The position numbers and the translations under genes were made by a program. The notes below the pieces were generated by a model. It saw nothing but the letters and a program-made list of their open reading frames with translations. It searched no databases and was not told the origin of the DNA. DNA of 64,000 nt, from the NCBI RefSeq assembly GCF_003473485.1, contig NC_053044.1:34414091-34478090 (forward strand). Direction: 5' to 3'. Below are positions 1 through 12,824 of this stretch, one piece after another (within the stretch, counting starts at the first letter, position 1; the number at the start of each line of letters is the position of its first letter). Source of the DNA: Medicago truncatula. Lineage: Eukaryota; Streptophyta; Magnoliopsida; Fabales; Fabaceae.

Positions 1-29
1 TTTGAATTTGTTAACACTTCCTCTTGCAG

Positions 30-1019
30 GTGATGTTGAATTTCTTGAAGGACTTTGAGGAAAAGCTTGACATCAAAATCACTTGCTCTCAAGAGACTGA
101 ACCATTGGGGACTGCAGGTCCCTTGGCTCTTGCCAGAGATAAGCTGATTGATGGCTCTGGTGAGCCATTTTTCGTTCTCAACAGCGATGTTATCAGCGAG
201 TATCCACTTAAAGAAATGATAAAATTCCACAAATCTCATGGAGGAGAAGCTTCCATAATGGTGACAAAGGTAGTTAACGAAATAAAAATAAAATAATAAT
301 CCATTGCAAATTATAGTATTCGATAATTTTTTCAACTACTTGTGCAGGTTGATGAGCCATCAAAATATGGTGTAGTTGTTATGGAAGAGACTACCGGGCA
401 GGTTGAGAAATTTGTGGAGAAACCCAAGTTGTTTGTTGGCAACAAAATCAATGCTGGGATCTACCTATTGAACCCCTCAGTTTTGGATCATATTGAACTG
501 AGACCCACTTCTATTGAGAAAGAGGTGTTTCCAAAGATTGCAGCAAACAAAAAGCTATATGCAATGGTTCTGCCTGGATTCTGGATGGACATTGGACAGC
601 CAAGGGACTATATCACAGGCCTGAGACTCTACCTGGACTCATTGAGGAAGAAGACTTCTTCCAAGTTGGCCAGTGGCCCTCACATTTTGGGGAATGTGAT
701 TGTGCATGAGACAGCTAAAATTGGCGAGGGATGTCTCATTGGACCTGATGTTGCAATTGGTCCTGGCTGTACTATTGAGTCAGGTGTCAGGCTTTCATGC
801 TGCACTGTAATGCGAGGAGTTCGGATTAAGAAGCATGCTTGCATATCCAGCAGCATCATCGGATGGCATTCAACTGTTGGTCAATGGGCACGTGTGGAGA
901 ATATGACTATCCTTGGAGAAGATGTCCATGTATCTGATGAAGTTTACAGCAATGGTGGTGTGGTTTTGCCCCACAAGGAAATCAAAACAAGCATTCTGAA
1001 TCCGGAGATAGTCATGTGA
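30..1019 (+). CDS. GMPP: Mannose-1-phosphate guanylyltransferase (GDP-mannose pyrophosphorylase), 3' part, two exons
   Basis: Converts mannose-1-phosphate and GTP to GDP-mannose in the cytosol, supplying ascorbate synthesis, cell-wall polysaccharides and protein glycosylation. Two exons are visible, 30-269 and 348-1019, each bounded by clear AG and GT splice sites; the 78-bp intron between them is in phase. They encode 303 residues ending at TGA 1017-1019. The usual length is about 360, so roughly 58 N-terminal residues, including the GTP-binding GxGTRLRPLT loop, lie upstream of the window. Visible family motifs are GTAGPLALARD, the metal-binding Asp in FFVLNSDVI, FVEKP, INAGIYLLNP and FWMDIGQPRDYI. 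These are followed by the C-terminal left-handed beta-helix of hexapeptide repeats (from about GPHILGNVIVHETAKIGEG). The gene is convergent with P5CS. Recognised as the CYT1/VTC1-type enzyme from family knowledge; the paralogue cannot be decided. Confidence 0.95.
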
Positions 1020-2853
1020 GGCTACTGCCTTCCAAATTCTTAGCGTGTGGTGCGTTTTGGAGGTAGTAAGTTCTCGAGTCTGAAATGAAATATGTATTCA
1101 TTTCATTTGGTTTCCTTTTATTATTAATTGCAATCCTCCTTCCCTGCACATTGTACAAGTCAGTTTCGTTAAGAATGAGTGATGCCATAATTTATAAAGT
1201 TGAAAGGTCAGTGTCTATGTAAAGAGTTGGTCTTTTGTTCCAAAGTTGTGTAATTTTAAGTGTTATGTACAGAATTTTCTTATTATTTGAGGTCACAAAT
1301 TGGGATTCTGACAGGTAAATTTCCTTTTAGTGGAGCCGATCGAGTGTTCACATTTCTGTAATTCTATCGCTTTATATTTCGCTAGCGTTGGACCGCTGTG
1401 TGATGTAGATATCGTTATTATCTTAATAGAAATTGAAAAATCCGGGTGTGAGGAGTTTATCTTACCTTACCATATAACCACAACTCCATGCGAAAAATTT
1501 GGATGAGCTAAGCTGTGCATTTCTACGAGGATGTTGGTAAAAAAAACAGGAGAATATTTACATAAAGTACTATATTTAAGATTAATACTGTATTTTTAAT
1601 AAAAACGGCTACCAAATATTTTCCGCGATTTTCACCTTTTTCTCAGCCGGTGCAATTTCTAAGCTGTTTTTCGAATATTTTCCATGGAAAAGCAATAAGG
1701 AAAAAGACCTATGTTTTATCCAAAAAAACAAGTACACCGTATATGGTTTGTAAGGGGATTATCTAAGCTCATCAATTTGCACATTGTAAAAACCAATATA
1801 GTTAAGTGTTAAGTGTTATCTAAGTTTCTAAGTTGCCCCTTCTTTTCCTTTGTTTTTTGCTTCCATTCTCTTAAGAAACAAAATCCAAATTATCTAAAGC
1901 TCTTATAGCAACATGCATGTTTTAATCCGATGATTTTTTGGGTATAGATGAGGGTGCTAAATTGAGTAGAAACTAAATAAAAACAGGCCCCAATATTAAA
2001 TATCATGGTTATAGATTTAGCCTGGCTTATAAATGGAACAAATCTCTAACTAGGTACTTCAAAAATTTAAATAGTACCACATAAATCCTCTACATTAACT
2101 CGCCAAAGAACTGTTTTATCAAATTAGTGTTACTATATAATCCTTTTTTTTTTTTTTTGGTACAAACTATATAATCCTTTAATCCTCTCTCTAAACGATT
2201 TTGGTAAAAGCTGCATATCTGTAAATGACTGATTTCATATAAAAAAAAATTCAAAAATGAATAATGATTATTGAATCTCCCAAGTGGTCTGAACATATCT
2301 GTAGAAGAGATATGTAAATTCAATAGTAAACAAGGATAGATCAGATGAATGACAGTCCAAGGGATAGGACAAACCAAGATAAACTATTAGGCATTGGCTA
2401 CAGTCACCAATACTTTTTTTAAAAATAAATAAATTATATATACTTAAACTATTAAGAAAGTATCCACATGCAAACTATCAACTAAGAAACTTCAAGTTCT
2501 GTCAATCTTCATCTCATAAGCAATTACAGAGCAATGAAAAAAAAAATTTCCTTTTTATTTTGGAGCTATTTATTTGCACAACTGTGGAAACTTCAATTAC
2601 TTGAAAAAAATTCTTACACAATGATCACCAATTTCCTAAGTTGGGAAGGAAACAAGTTTATTGTACAAACACAATGAATACAAATGCAGCAACAAGTAAT
2701 GCAAATTATCATCATTTCTCTCAATTAAACATTGTACAATTTGAACCTAACTCTGAACACAGAAGAAAAATACCCAAGAAAATAAATTACAACCAAGTGA
2801 ACTTCCTTGCCTGCCGTCCCTTCATGTGGATTTTCAGTAGCAAAACTCACAAA
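1020..2853. other. Intergenic region between convergent GMPP and P5CS, with both 3' UTRs
   Basis: AT-rich DNA without a supportable coding region. The first 400 bases after the GMPP stop probably hold its 3' UTR; T-rich and AATAA-like stretches occur around 1100-1440. The bases just below 2854 probably hold the P5CS 3' UTR on the minus strand. No tRNA, transposon end or long repeat was recognised. Confidence 0.6.
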
Positions 2854-5800
2854 TCAAGTAGTTATGTCTCTGTGGGTATAGGTAACTTTTTTATCACCAT
2901 CTACTACTTGTCCATTTCCTTTGAGAAGCCTGCATTGGCAAATGAATAATAGCTCATGCATCAGTATATATACCAACTAGTTGGTGGTTATCTGGCTTTG
3001 GATTGCCTTACTTGAGCTTATTTATTGATATAAACACTTGTGAGACTGTTTATGAGAGCTATGGAAACAGCTTATGACATGTCTATAAGCTGTTTTCAGC
3101 TTATTTCTATAAACTCTCTAGGATAGGTTATGAAAACACCGACATTATTTTGTCTTTGATGTAGAAATAGCTTAAATATAAGCATCTATATGATAAGCTC
3201 CAATGCTATAATTACTTAATTATGGTTTATCCAAACAAGGCCTATTATGGTCATAAACGATGAACTTGTTTCACATAAATCTTCTGTACCGCGTATGATT
3301 GTGACGAGCTATTATAGTTGAAATTGATCATATAAACTAAAAAGAGACTGAATAAAATTCCTAGTTCAATAAGAAAGAAACAGAAAGGTTTATTTTTAAT
3401 GTTTCTAAAGTATTAGAAGGAGCATCAGCTTATACCATCTGGTTGTTAACAATCCATCAACTCCTACTGGACCCCGAGCATGAATCCTGCTTGTACTTAT
3501 TCCAACCTATTAAAGCCCAAAATATAATTATCAATTAACTCAACAACCTTAGCACAAGCTGCTGGGCAAATATTTTAAAGCATCATACCTCTGCGCCTAA
3601 TCCAAATCGTGCTCCATCGCTGAATCTTGTACTAGCATTGTGAAAAACAGCAGCACTACAAATATACCAAACATTATTCATATATAAATGGCACTTTAAA
3701 ATGATTTGTAATCTCAAAAAAGGGTCAATTGCTTAAAAAGAAAAAGGTATGCTGTGTTTACTGTTTATTAATACCTAAATAACATTGTAAAAAAAGTAAT
3801 TAAATTTCACAAAATATTGGAATGCCTTGATATAATATTTGATTAGAGGGAACACAGAAAATATATATTGTTTTTCGAACAATACCTATCGACTTGACGA
3901 AGAAATACATTAGCTACTTCATGATCTTCTGTGACAATGGAATCGGTATGTGCACTGCCACAATGGGAAATGGCGACAACATCAGAAAAGATGAATGAAA
4001 GGAAAATACAATTCAAGAAATCTCTTATAAAACACGTGAGAGTAACATACCTTCCATAACGATTTATATGGTCAATAGCTGCATAAACATCATCCACAAT
4101 TTCCACGGTGCAAGCCAACGAACAGTACTCGTGATGTAATGAACGAGCAAGTGGAACATTCAACAGAGAACTTGCTTTCGGTCCTCCATATAACGTAACA
4201 CCTACATAAATTTTAAATCATCTAACCATTTCAGAAACCTTACAAGATAAACTTTATATTCAATGTAATAGCTCAATTAACTTCAAGAAGTCATTCTTCA
4301 ATCATAAAAAGATGCCAGAAGATAATTCTCTTAGTATAGAACAGTTTGACAAAATTTATACCTTCTGACCGCAAATTGACACTAATACTATTGAGCCAGC
4401 CTTTCTCTACCAAATCCTTATGAACAAGAAGTGTTTCCTAAGAGTTCAAATTTAAATAATATATATTAAGGCATCATGATGATGAAAAGTAACAGAGTTT
4501 GCAGTATCATCCAATACGTTAATTACCATGGCATTGCATCCTGATGGATAATCTGTTTTAGCATCGAGTACAATCTGCTTAGCCATCTCCAAATTAGCAG
4601 ATTTATCAACATAGACATGACAAATTCCATCTGATTTTGGCAATAAAATAACATTATATATAATAGTTACTATTATATTATTATTGAAAAAAGATTTACC
4701 ATACCATATGAAGCATTGCTTGTATATTAAGCTTAAAGGTCTTACCAGCATGACCTAGAACAGGGATTTTCGTCGAACTCTTAATATCAGAAACAAGTTT
4801 ATTGCTGCCTCTTGGAATCACCAGATCAATTACATCATCCAGCTGAAAAACAAAAAGAATGCAGATTCCAGCTTAGTGAAATGCGCCACAGTCTATTCAA
4901 AGTGAGCACACTTAGAAACCAAAAATTAATTTGTACTGTTGTATTCACCTTAAGTAGCTCAGGTATTTCAGCTCTTGACGTCACAAGTCCAATAAGTTTT
5001 GAACCAACAGTATCAGGTATGGCTTCAGTAATTACCTGAACATTTAGATAGGGTCAATTACCCAAAAAAAAAAATGCATAAATACAATAAAAAGAAAATA
5101 GTTGTCAAATTATCATTTAATTGGAAACTGAACTTTGTGCAAAATGGCATTTGATCGATTAGCCTCCTTGCCTCCTTTCAAGAGAAGCCCATTCCCACTT
5201 CGTATTGCCAAGGAAGCTATCTGTTCAGATTGTATGAAGAAACTGGCTTAGAATGGTTTTTTAAAAGTCAGTTTAAATAAGTCAGATCAATGATCAATCA
5301 ATCTAAAAATGGTTTTTTAAACGCAATGTAGACGTTTTCAAATTTAAATAAGTTCATTTGATGTAAGAAAAATGAATTCATTTTATTATTCTAAAGTAAG
5401 GCCTGACCTACAGCTTGGTAGACAATATCTACTAGATAATTAAGTCAAAGTTGTCCGAGCAGAAAAAGAATCATTTATAAATCAATCGAGAGGAAGACCA
5501 AAAAATATGAAATGGTTTGATTCACCTGTACCAATGCATCAGGGCGAGACTCGAAAATAATTAAAAGGACTCCCAAAGGAGATGATGTTTTCTCCAAAAT
5601 TAACCCCTCTGCAAGCTAAATAAAAAGGAATCTGTCAGAAATATCATAGATCAATAACCATCATTAACCAGTACAATCAAGAGTGTTGATGAAAAACTTG
5701 TTCAATACATGACTTTATGACTTGGCAATAATTACACTTGTACACAATTGCAAAAAAACACAAGTAATCTCCTTTGTAAACTGTATCTACTAGTATGGCG

Positions 5801-8800
5801 TAAAACTAGAAACTGTAATAAATATAATTAGACTGATTCAGTTTAAAAAGCCGCCTTAGTTGTTTGACAGAAAAAACAAAAGTTTGCAAACAGATAACTA
5901 ACGTGCAACAAATTGTATTATATTTTACATATATAGCTAAAACAAACTTTTCATTACCTCAGTTCGTTTTAAAACTCGACCAATCGGATCTTCCATGTTT
6001 GCAATAATTCGTATGTTGTTGGCAAGACCTACGATCTGTCAATTATATAGTTTATCATGAGAAATTTTGCAGCTTGTTTAAAATTCAACAAATATATATA
6101 GTTAGTTAAAAATTAAATAATTTCTTCTTTATGTGAACTGTCTCTTGCCTTCTCACTCTTTAAAACCAGCCTAGCAACCAAGGATTTTTCGTATCCTGCT
6201 TCTTGTGCAGCAACAACGTCAGCTTCATTTTCAATCCTGATCTCTTTCTCACGTGATTGCAATGCATCAGCTATATTTAGCAAAATTTGTTTCCTTTCTT
6301 CCGAAGACACGGCCTGTAATGTAAGATTAGGAGATTAGCATGTTTTGGAAGGATTGGTATACTGAAAGCTTGGTAATATCCAGGATGTGAGAGACATTTT
6401 TTAATTGTTAAGATGTTAAAGAGACCTGAAGCCGTCTGGAACAGTCCCTAGCGGCAACAGCCATCTCGCGTACATCAACCTCTTTTGAAGGGACCCACTT
6501 GTGTGCATCTTTATGGAATAGGGTACCAATACGCTGTCCTTGGAGAATTTTAGTGAGATTTTCAGCTGCATTACCACTGAAAGGAGAAAAATAAAATGTT
6601 GCAGAACCAACTTGCAAAAATGAGAATCGGATGGAGTATGCAACATACATAATGGATTTCACAGTGTTCTTGGCATTATGAATTCTGACTAATGCATCAA
6701 CATAGGAAAGGGGGTAAAAAGCTTATAAGCAAATCTCATTACGGAAAATAGTGAGTTTGCATGTCATTCCCTAACTAATATATTTCTAACTGAAAATGGT
6801 GCCACAAAAAATGTGTTAAAATAAAATAAAATGGTGTTTTTGAGAAATGCAAAAATAAAACAGCAGTGCACCTGGTAATGATAACAGGAATTCCGGCATC
6901 AGCTGCATGAACAGAAGCTTTTACTTTGGTTGTCATTCCCCCTCTTCCAACCCTAGACTTGTCTCCAAAAGTAATTTCATTTTGATGCTTTTCCTTGATG
7001 TATGTGTGAATAAGTTTTGATAGTGGATCACTTGGAGGGCCATTATAAAGACCATCTACATCACTCAACAAAATAAGAAGATCTGCTTTTAATTCCAAGG
7101 CCAGCAAAGCTGATAAACTGTCATTATCCCAAAATATGCCAGAAGAATCCTGCAAAAAATGAGTTGGAAACACTTAAAGTATTTTTTTAGGTTTTATGCA
7201 TAAATAATTAAATCAATTTTCACCATATAATGATCAGTATAAAGAAAGCCTTGGACACATAATCAATATTAGAGTGTGATAGATAAAGTTCAGAAAATTT
7301 CTTAAAAAAAAAAAAAAAAAAGAAGGCCAGCCCGTGTGAATCAAAGCTCCCACATATGCAGGGTCCGGGAAGGGGTCCCGCCAATTGGTGTATTTTACAC
7401 AACCTTACCTTGTTTTTTACACAAGAGGCTGTTTCCAGGACTTGAACCCGTGACCTTTCAGTCACATGACAAGAACTTGACCGTTGTGTCAGGACTCCCA
7501 CTTTAGTTCAGAAAATTTATAAAAAGCGAAAAATATAATTTGGGTCTCTGTCTATTGCTAGTGAAGCCTAGATCATATCAGCGAAAAGGTATACAATTAA
7601 ACATATTGCGACTATTTTTTTTTCTTCACAAAGTATTGAATCCAAGTTTAAATTATGCTTTGTTAACGAATCAGAAACAAACCTCATATGGAGCTTTCCT
7701 AGTACTGACTGCGTCGTTCTCGTTGAATATTGGAATAACTTTTAGTGCTAGAAGCGACTTCACAGTTTCAGAAAGTTGGTTTCTAAAATCTTGGTCTCTA
7801 AAATCATTGTCAGTAACAAGAAGCTGAGCAGACGTCACATCCAGCTACAAGACAAACAGGTAGAGAAAAGAGTTAACATTTAACAGAACAATGTCAACTA
7901 TCCTAAGATGTTATATCAAATTTTAAACAATAGCAAACCATAAGATGCTAAATCAATTAATTGAATCAACAGTAATAACCTGACTAAATAAATCATCGTA
8001 AGTAGCCATAAGGCTGCTTTGTCCAACAGCAGCACAAGCCTTGCCATCAAGTTCAACTTGTGGCTTCTGAAGGTCAGCAAAACTGTAAAATTCCCAAAAA
8101 AATTATAATTTCAATTCAACTACTTTAAAAAACAGTCTTGTGTACCCTTAGCACTTCAAAGGGTATGTATGTAGGTGTGTGTGTGTGGTGAAAGCAAGCA
8201 ACAAAACAAAGATAATTGCTATTTAGGCCCTCTCCGTGTTGCCGGAAGATATCTTCTGAAGCGTGTTTTTTTTATTCTTTTTGCCTATCGGAATCTATCT
8301 TTCGATGGTGTATATGGTCTGCACTGAGCGACACAGGGGCCTAAAGAGCAACCATTTATGACAAAAGGTGATCAAAGTTACATTACACATCACTTACCTA
8401 CTTTGAATCAATTTTCTATATCTAAGCCTTTGGCGACCAAGACCAACAGCACCTGATGAAACTAAAATAACTTCATAACCAAGAATGTTAAGCTCCTTAA
8501 TCTGCATTTATTTTCAAAAGGGTCATTGATGGTACATTCAAAATCCAATTTTTATTCTCTTATAATAAAAAATGGAATTTTGACCTGCTCACAGAGTGCC
8601 CCTAATTTTCCAACTGCTAATCTTCCATCTTGGCGAGTAACAACAGCAGTACCAACCTTGAAAATGAATCAAAATAAACACAAGCTTAGCCATTTGCATT
8701 ATCCATTGGTATTGAAGTTTTGTGAATTAAATAATGCATACATAAGATAATAGTAGAATGAATGAAAATGAATAAGAGTTATTGTTACCTTGATGATTAT

Positions 8801-8848
8801 GCGCTTAACATCTTTGACGAAATCTCTACAAGGGTCGGCGTTCGCCAT
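2854..8848 (-). CDS. P5CS: Delta-1-pyrroline-5-carboxylate synthetase (bifunctional, about 20 exons)
   Basis: Catalyses the first two steps of proline synthesis from glutamate. The N-terminal half is a glutamate 5-kinase and the C-terminal half a gamma-glutamyl-phosphate reductase. The start ATG is at 8846-8848 ([20 protein letters not shown], exon 8789-8848) and the stop TGA at 2854-2856 (last exon 2854-2929). About 20 exons can be followed, for example 8585-8656, about 7683-7845, 6872-7149, 6113-6313 and 3436-3506. Kinase motifs include [15 protein letters not shown], the [14 protein letters not shown] segment (the region linked to proline feedback control in legume P5CS), [13 protein letters not shown] and the PUA-like [15 protein letters not shown]. 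The reductase half has [21 protein letters not shown] and the catalytic Cys in [10 protein letters not shown]. Splice sites are canonical and I saw no frame break. Introns carry a MITE (about 3000-3243) and an Au SINE (7301-7504). Plant P5CS genes are commonly induced by osmotic stress and ABA. Confidence 0.96.
3000..3243. mobile_element. MITE-like repeat in the last P5CS intron (family 'AAGCTTAT')
   Basis: The sequence between the last two P5CS exons is rich in variants of 'agcttat/ataagct'. It ends with 'ggtttatccaaacaaggcc', closely matching the ends of related blocks at about 35705-36005 (copied at 51514-51814) and about 61122-61385. Shared internal landmarks include 'cttatgacatgtctataag' versus 'cttataacatgtccacaag', 'agaaatagctta' and 'atgataagc'. 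Boundaries are approximate and no clean target-site duplication was seen. Confidence 0.6.
7287..7518. repeat. 14-bp target-site duplication around the Au SINE
   Basis: AGTTCAGAAAATTT occurs at 7287-7300 and again at 7505-7518, exactly abutting the SINE tail and head. The duplication has no mismatch, which suggests a fairly young insertion. Confidence 0.92.
7301..7504 (-). mobile_element. Au-type SINE in P5CS intron 5
   Basis: Read on the minus strand, the element starts near 7504 with GGGAGTCCTGACACAACGG (RNA polymerase III A-box region) and has a B-box-like GGGTTCAAGTCC. It continues through GGAAACAGCCTCTTGTGTAA and CTTCCCGGACCCTGCATATG to GGGCTGGCC, and ends in a T-rich tract, the order known for the plant Au SINE family. 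A perfect 14-bp direct repeat, AGTTCAGAAAATTT, flanks it at 7287-7300 and 7505-7518 as target-site duplication. It shares the transcribed strand of P5CS and lies between exons 5 and 6. Confidence 0.92.
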
Positions 8849-8910
8849 CTTTGGTTTGGTGGGGAGAGACAGGGATGATAGTACAGCTATGAGATGAACT
8901 GATGCGATAT

Positions 8911-8916
8911 CACGTG
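8911..8916. promoter_or_regulatory. CACGTG box (G-box / ABRE core) upstream of P5CS
   Basis: A palindromic CACGTG lies 63-68 bp upstream of the P5CS ATG. On the gene strand the context is gacaCACGTGatatc, which includes an ACGTG ABRE core. Such sites bind bZIP or bHLH factors, which would fit ABA and stress control of P5CS. A single occurrence is suggestive only. Confidence 0.5.
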
Positions 8917-8989
8917 TGTCCAATTTCAGTTTTGTTTCTATGCAGAATGCACTCAAATGTGATTATAAAAGTAAGGTGAAATACTCAGA

Positions 8990-9000
8990 TTATATATACA
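8990..9000 (-). promoter_or_regulatory. Possible TATA box of P5CS
   Basis: On the minus strand the sequence reads TGTATATATAATC about 145 bp upstream of the start codon, a TATA-like stretch at a plausible distance. The surrounding DNA is AT-rich, so the call is weak. Confidence 0.35.
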
Positions 9001-9360
9001 GATTATAGACTCTATTTTCAACGTTCTTGACCTCAAGCGTGTTTCCGGTGCGGTTCGGGTTTGAGGTTAAAAGTCATTTGAATTGCAAGATAAAAAAATA
9101 TGCAGTTTGGTTTACTTTTAAAATTAAATTCGAACCAAACCAAATCAATGTGATGTTGGTTTGATCAGATGGTGCGGTTTTTTTGATGTGACAATACAAT
9201 TTTTTAAAGTGTAATCGTGGTTGGATCAAAATGTGTCCATAAATTTATAAAATTACATAATCTCATATAAATGGTCAAATTACATAAACACAAATTCATT
9301 AAAATTCAACAATACGAACACAAATTCGGAAAATATTACACTATTACACTTAAATAATGA
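9001..9360. other. AT-rich region between the P5CS promoter and the first MULE
   Basis: No gene is seen. Short inverted motifs (gtttggtttac around 9107-9118 and gaaccaaaccaaatc around 9131-9146) suggest remnants of a small repeat. No left terminal inverted repeat for the adjacent MULE was found here. Confidence 0.4.
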
Positions 9361-9453
9361 TTACACTTCAACGAATCGGACAAAAAGATACTGTTTTTTG
9401 ACATCTACATAACGAACTTCAAGTTTAATCGGATCTTGTGCATCTTCAGACAT
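9361..9453 (-). pseudogene. Remnant of MULE second ORF (first 30 residues)
   Basis: The minus strand reads MSEDAQDPIKLEVRYVDVKK and then stops at 9361-9363 after 30 codons. It is similar in start and spacing to the 114-residue ORF beside the second MULE (22725-23069, MSEVAQIEGRVRYSAFKKMV). The rest of the ORF is lost, so this is a truncated version of the accessory ORF. Confidence 0.55.
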
Positions 9454-9728
9454 GTTTCACTTCACAAAAATATAATGAAAAACAAATATGAGAGAAATGA
9501 GTTAAAATAAGTAGTTGAATAATTATTGACAAAGTAAGTAATGCGAGCAATAATTGGTGTTACATAACCGGCCACCAAAAAAATAATTCATTTCATTTAA
9601 TATATATAATATTAGTTACATATTTGCCACAAATATCCAAATTACATAACCGGCCACCAAAAAATACGTCGGGGTGAAATACCACAAAAAAATAGGACGA
9701 ACACCGACCGACCTATAAGTGTCCTAAC

Positions 9729-12702
9729 CTATAATAACCTATCTAAGAGATCTAGTGAAATTCCTAAATTGTCGTCTTCTTCCATGTCTTCCGTCCATTC
9801 AAATTCTTCTTCCTTTTTTTGCGGAGTGGGAGTATCATCACAAACAATTGGATTGTGCTCATTTGTTGGTTTCTTTGGCGGCATCGGCTCCTTGGACATG
9901 AGTTCATTGTAAGCGTTTTGTCTATCCAAAAACGCAAAATGCCAATTCCCCGCCTCACCAATCTTGTGAGTCATCCACTCCTTACAACTCGGTGGTAACG
10001 GACAACCTTCCTTCAAAATAACATGAAGATAGTGGCCGGGAATTAAGCAAAGACACATGATGTTGGAATGTGGATTAAGTGGATGAGCACTTCGGATTGG
10101 GAAATATGTCTCACATGAACCACCCATTTCGGGCAAAGTCAATAGAACAACGACTCTTTTGTAGCAAGAAGCAATAATGTGGCCTATATACGGAGTGGTC
10201 ATTCACTTATCTACCGGCGCAACACCAATTGTACATTTTGGAGGGTGTAAACCATTCAAGATTTTGGTGTAACGCTCCTCCGTGTCATATATCGGCATGT
10301 AGTCACTCTTGTGATTTTTCAACTCATTAATAAGTGCATAACGAATCAAAACATGATCTTCGTCATCCTTTCCCAAGTGCCTAGCTATCACCCGAAATCC
10401 ACAATGACCATCCCTTTTAACATTGACAATATCTTCAACAAAAGGTCTCATGACATTTGAATTTTGTGAAATGCATGGGATATTCCTCAACGGTTTGGAA
10501 GTAGACGATTAAGCTTGTGAGCGGGAGTAAGTGCCAAGGCGGGCATCTTTCCTCCTTGGAAGTGACGTCTTGGATTGTGAAGGTTGACTATCTGAATTTT
10601 GAGAGTCAATAGTCTCCCACCTAGAGGGGATTCGACCCGATGATGACACTTTGAGTGTAGTCCTCTTCCTTTTAGGTGCTCCCTTGGTGACCGCCTTTTT
10701 CAAAGGCATAGACAATATTGTGGTTTTCGGAAATGCTATTTGACGCATCATCTCTTTGATGTGGAGTTTCATATTGTAAGGGCTTTTCTTGAGAAGTTCT
10801 TGAATGCCATTCCACTCCTCCATCACGGAAAAATCATCATCAATCTTTTCTCCTTGTACACACAACCTTTTCCAATGAGGGTATATATCATCAAAGACAA
10901 GAGGCAATTTTTGCTTGCTCTTCATGGCAATAATACACGTACAAGGTAACTCGTACGATGTCTTTTGCACACAACCACAATCTTCCTCACCAAAGTCGAA
11001 TGTCTTGGAGCGTTTCAATTCATCATAGATAAATTTCAATGCACGTCTAGATACATAACCCTCCAAGTCTCTCATCATCTTGATTTTTTTGTATTTGTGT
11101 TCAAAGACCGTTTTGTTCCTCCCAAAACTTCCTTGTATTTCTCACCAAATTGCACGGCCAACATCTTGTGAATTTCATCCCAACATGATGCCAAATCACC
11201 CACGCCACTCCTCAAATATATTTTCAACACTCCATGAGCCGATTCAACAATGTTTGTGGTTTTACACCCTAGATGCAAGACTTTATTCGTCCATGCCCTC
11301 GCATATTTTTCCTTAAGGTTCAAAATCGTGGTTTCAACATATTTTATGAATTCCGAAAATGGCATGCATACCTCTTTGAATTTCAATAAATTACTTGCAT
11401 ATGATTCCTCCGTAGGAGATTCGACCAACTCTCTCCATGCGATCACGACTTTCTCAACAACTTCTCTATTCTTCACCTTGTTCTTCTTCAATTCTTTCTT
11501 GTCAACTTTTGCACCCTTAGGAGGCTTTGGGTGAACTCTACAATCCGTGATGCACTTAGCCCTTACATTCTTCCCAATATGAAAAGAACAAAGCACGGTG
11601 TATGATTCAGGGAAAACTGTGCCAACGACATTCATCAAAGCACCATCTCTATCCGTGACAATCACCTTAGGCATGTTGTCTTTTGAGGACAAGAGACCTT
11701 TCAACATCGTAAGTGCCCAAGCAAAGTTATCCTCTAGTTCAAAGTGAAGAAAGGCGAAACCAACATAATACGTCATTTTTGTAGAGGTGCAACCAACTAT
11801 CTCAAACAACGGCATTCGGTAGTTGTTGGTTTTGTATGTAGAGTCCATGACCAAAACGGTCGGAAAGGTGTTGAGCAATTTAATTGACTCCGGATGAGCA
11901 AAAAAGATGTCTTCAATAGTGGTTTCCTCACTATTGCATCTTGTGTAATAGACATATTTATGATCCACCAACTTCGAAATCAAGAATTGCAACTCCGTCA
12001 TGTCACCTTTTTCCCCCTTGCGCCATCTTGTTCGCACATTGTACACTTGCTTGATTGTTGTCACACTTTCTTTGTTATTTTGATTCAAATTGGTGAGAAT
12101 ATTCTGAGGCACCGTCAAGCTCTTTGTCATTTCAATAACTTTTTTCTTCTCCTCCGCACTAAGTCTACCTGCAATAAGGTGTCCTTGTAACTTTTCCTCC
12201 AAGTCATGGTTGTGCATTCCACAAAGCATTGCAAGCCACCAATCATTAGTATCTTTATCAAAAAAACCTTTCAACCTAAACGGAAAATTACATTTCCTTG
12301 AACCGATGACTTCAAGGTTCGGTTTCTTCCTTGTCTTAGGTGATTTGTATATCCCACTCCTTTCACATTGCGTCGTCAAGTACGACCTTTTTAAAACGGA
12401 TTTATCTATACAAACACCAAATCTGGCCTTTACCCATTGTCGACGAACCCAAGTAAGTAACTCTTCTCGCTCTCTCCATCTTGCATTTGTTGTAAAAATG
12501 ATCCGGTGTCGCGAGCTTCACAAATAACACCAATAGGTACCGGTTTAGGTTCTTCAATTTTACCAATTCGAGCTTGAATTGGAATATGGACTTTAAACGG
12601 TTTCAAATTAACGGTTGGTTTAACATCGCCGGAACCTTCACCGGAAGCTTCATTTTTGGCCGGTTTAGGTTCAACGTCATCATCCACGAAATTGTCAACC
12701 AT
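9729..12702 (-). pseudogene. Broken FAR1/MULE transposase with C-terminal OTU-like protease domain (element 1)
   Basis: In order: an acidic N-terminal region (12702 to about 12430), a FAR1-like zinc-binding region, and a MULE transposase core with DDE candidates in TVLVMDSTYKTN, VIVTDRD and TTNIVESAH. A SWIM-like zinc motif follows (CGCVQKTSYELPCTC), then a basic linker and an OTU-like domain with the nucleophile motif RDGHCGFR and a later GHYLHVILKEG containing a candidate catalytic His. Breaks seen: a frameshift near 12480, a one-base frameshift near 11128, a TAA stop at 10509-10511, and a TGA at 10203-10205 where element 2 has Trp (DKW). It cannot encode the full protein. It is related to but clearly diverged from the copy at 23365-26343. 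Confidence 0.85.
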
Positions 12703-12824
12703 CTCACTATATATCTATTGAATAAAAAAAAATTTACAAAGGAAGAATAAATAAATTACTTGTGGAACAAGCTAACCAAGAACAAAAGTGGCGCAAAAAA
12801 TTCAAAAATCAAGAGAGCACAGTG

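Noticed and set aside
7220-7501. A 93-codon minus-strand frame in P5CS intron 5
   Set aside because: It is the translation of the Au SINE and its flank, not a gene.
8150-8350. Possible small element in a P5CS intron (GT microsatellite followed by 'ccctctccgtgttgccggaa')
   Set aside because: Only a short (gt)n run is certain; no termini or duplication were seen.
11080-12527. Several plus-strand frames of 78-105 codons over the first MULE
   Set aside because: Antisense shadows of the transposase pseudogene; no start context or domain.
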